5,775 nucleotides of DNA, taken from Bdellovibrio sp. CG10_big_fil_rev_8_21_14_0_10_47_8. GTDB taxonomy: Bacteria > Bdellovibrionota > Bdellovibrionia > Bdellovibrionales > Bdellovibrionaceae. A program made the position numbers and the translations under genes. The stretch is taken from contig PEZR01000004.1 of NCBI GenBank assembly GCA_002773975.1, forward strand, positions 5,601 through 11,375, in the 5' to 3' direction. Positions 4,763-5,775 of this stretch are shown here, piece after piece (positions within the stretch are counted from its first letter, which is position 1; every line of letters starts with the position of its first letter). Under the pieces are notes generated by a model. That model saw only the letters and a program-made list of their open reading frames with translations, was not told where the DNA came from and made no database searches.

Positions 4763-5775
4763 TCAAAAGCTGATGACGGCCTTAGAGTTAAATCCATAAG
4801 TAAAACTGTTCCCGTACCGGTAGGAAGCTCCCGTCCAGGCTTCGCCCGGGAAAAGAAATCCCAGTTCATTGACCCACATGATTCTGTCATGGGGTTTGAA
4901 TACAAAACTGGTGTCCCATTCAAAACCAAGGTCCTTGCTTGGATCCACTCCCTTGTCTTCCAAAGGATTTGTTTGCAATTGAGCCCAGGTCAGAGAATTG
5001 ACCCATTCCCATTGGTCACTCATTTTATAGAAAAGCTTCGGAGAGAAATAAATTGCATTACTGATCGCTTCGTCATCAAGAGCTTCGTCGGTCGCGTAAT
5101 TTCCACATGTTGTCGCATTTGTTGCACAATGCAGACGATCCGGAGAACGCTGATTGGCTGTTCGGAACAGATCATATCGTCCCAACGGATGATTGAACAT
5201 CATGAAGGCGACATCATAGTTTCGATCGAAATGAAAACCCTCGTAATTTGTGGTGGAAGGATTGTCTCCGCTCGCAATACCGGAGCGAACTTGCCAATGC
5301 CACTTGCTTTGAGGATTTGGGAAATCCAATTCCAACGCCACGCCATAGCCATTCAAGCTGACTTCATCGCCCGCCGCTGTACCAATGCCCGTCGAGCCAG
5401 ATTCAAAGCCAGCCTCTAGCTTGATCTTCACATCCTCAAATCCCCTCGACAGAAAGACATTCACATGCTGAGTCTTCCAACCTCCAATAATCGAGCTCCC
5501 CCGATAGGCCGCATAGGGCGCATCATTGGCCTCCTGACTCGAGGTTCGTGTTTGGTGAAGAAACCCAATTGCAGACTCAGTCTCTGAATTGTCATATTGA
5601 ACATCCCAGATCATGTCCTGAACTTCCGCCCCTTGCGCAACAGAGTAATCATAGGCTTTACCCAAGATTGGCATCACGGATAAATTTCCAATTAAAAATT
5701 TGTACCCAATCATATCATGCAGATCATACCAATGATCAAATGGACCATTGCCGGCGCTGTGGGTGATTCCTAACC
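4763..5775 (-). CDS. Outer-membrane beta-barrel (porin-like) protein, C-terminal part
   Basis: The frame stays open from the stop at 4763 to the right edge (337 codons), so the start lies outside the window. The Met at 5713 is internal: the 20 codons before it are open, read LGITHSAGNGPFDHWYDLHD, and continue the same style. The protein shows alternating polar/hydrophobic strands rich in Trp, Tyr, Phe and Gly (WQVRSGIASGD, WVNSLTWAQLQ, WVNELGFLFPG, GNSFTYGF). The last residues are KAVISF, and a terminal Phe is typical of barrels handed to the BAM complex. Together these support an outer-membrane beta-barrel of the porin or alginate-export-like kind. The SGDNPSTTNYEGFHFDRNYDV stretch suggests a charged loop. 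Two Cys in HCATNATTCGNY may form a loop disulfide. The cargo cannot be inferred. It ends at the strong terminator at 4654-4687. Confidence 0.85.
   Translation of the reverse strand, partial: LGITHSAGNGPFDHWYDLHDMIGYKFLIGNLSVMPILGKAYDYSVAQGAEVQDMIWDVQYDNSETESAIGFLHQTRTSSQEANDAPYAAYRGSSIIGGWKTQHVNVFLSRGFEDVKIKLEAGFESGSTGIGTAAGDEVSLNGYGVALELDFPNPQSKWHWQVRSGIASGDNPSTTNYEGFHFDRNYDVAFMMFNHPLGRYDLFRTANQRSPDRLHCATNATTCGNYATDEALDDEAISNAIYFSPKLFYKMSDQWEWVNSLTWAQLQTNPLEDKGVDPSKDLGFEWDTSFVFKPHDRIMWVNELGFLFPGEAWTGASYRYGNSFTYGFNSKAVISF

Noticed and set aside
4745..5419. 224-codon open frame on the plus strand
   Set aside because: It lies antisense within the beta-barrel gene, has no good ribosome binding site, and gives a Cys/Arg/Ile-rich protein without motifs. 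The minus-strand frame has clear barrel features and its own terminator.
1..5775. Mobile elements, CRISPR arrays, tRNA or rRNA genes, phage or defence genes
   Set aside because: No terminal inverted repeats, regularly spaced repeats, cloverleaf sequence, transposase, integrase or nuclease motifs were seen on either strand.

Overview
The window looks like chromosomal DNA from a Gram-negative bacterium. The evidence is a partial outer-membrane beta-barrel ending in an aromatic residue, strong Shine-Dalgarno use and compact gene packing. A predatory or deltaproteobacterial lineage such as the Bdellovibrio group fits the general feel of the proteins, but that placement is inference. No tRNA, rRNA, CRISPR array, transposase or phage gene is visible.

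Layout, left to right. (1) At 1-495 (+) lies the 3' end of an unrecognised gene, open at the left edge. (2) At 503-2772 (-) lies a two-gene operon: kamA, a radical-SAM lysine 2,3-aminomutase, is transcribed first and overlaps by ATGA a zinc-dependent NADP-type alcohol/aldehyde dehydrogenase of the YahK/cinnamyl-alcohol-dehydrogenase group. (3) At 2773-3076 a 304-bp divergent intergenic region carries several dyads and many CTGT/ACAG tetramers. (4) At 3077-4585 (+) is an unrecognised 502-residue membrane-anchored or exported protein with a very good ribosome binding site. (5) At 4620-4687 two back-to-back rho-independent terminators serve the converging genes. (6) At 4763-5775 (-) is the C-terminal part of an outer-membrane beta-barrel protein, open at the right edge.

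How the genes work together: only kamA and the dehydrogenase are clearly linked, by overlap. KamA would make beta-lysine from L-lysine, for free beta-lysine or for modification of elongation factor P. No acetyltransferase (AblB) or EF-P ligase (EpmA) is in view, so the pathway is not settled, and the dehydrogenase may simply be co-transcribed. The 502-residue protein and the beta-barrel are envelope proteins on opposite strands, with no direct evidence that they cooperate.

I did not find a clearly new multi-gene system. The items most worth a second look are the dyad-rich divergent control region, the orphan 502-residue envelope protein with a hairpin just before its ribosome binding site, and the KamA variant that lacks the clostridial C-terminal cysteine cluster.
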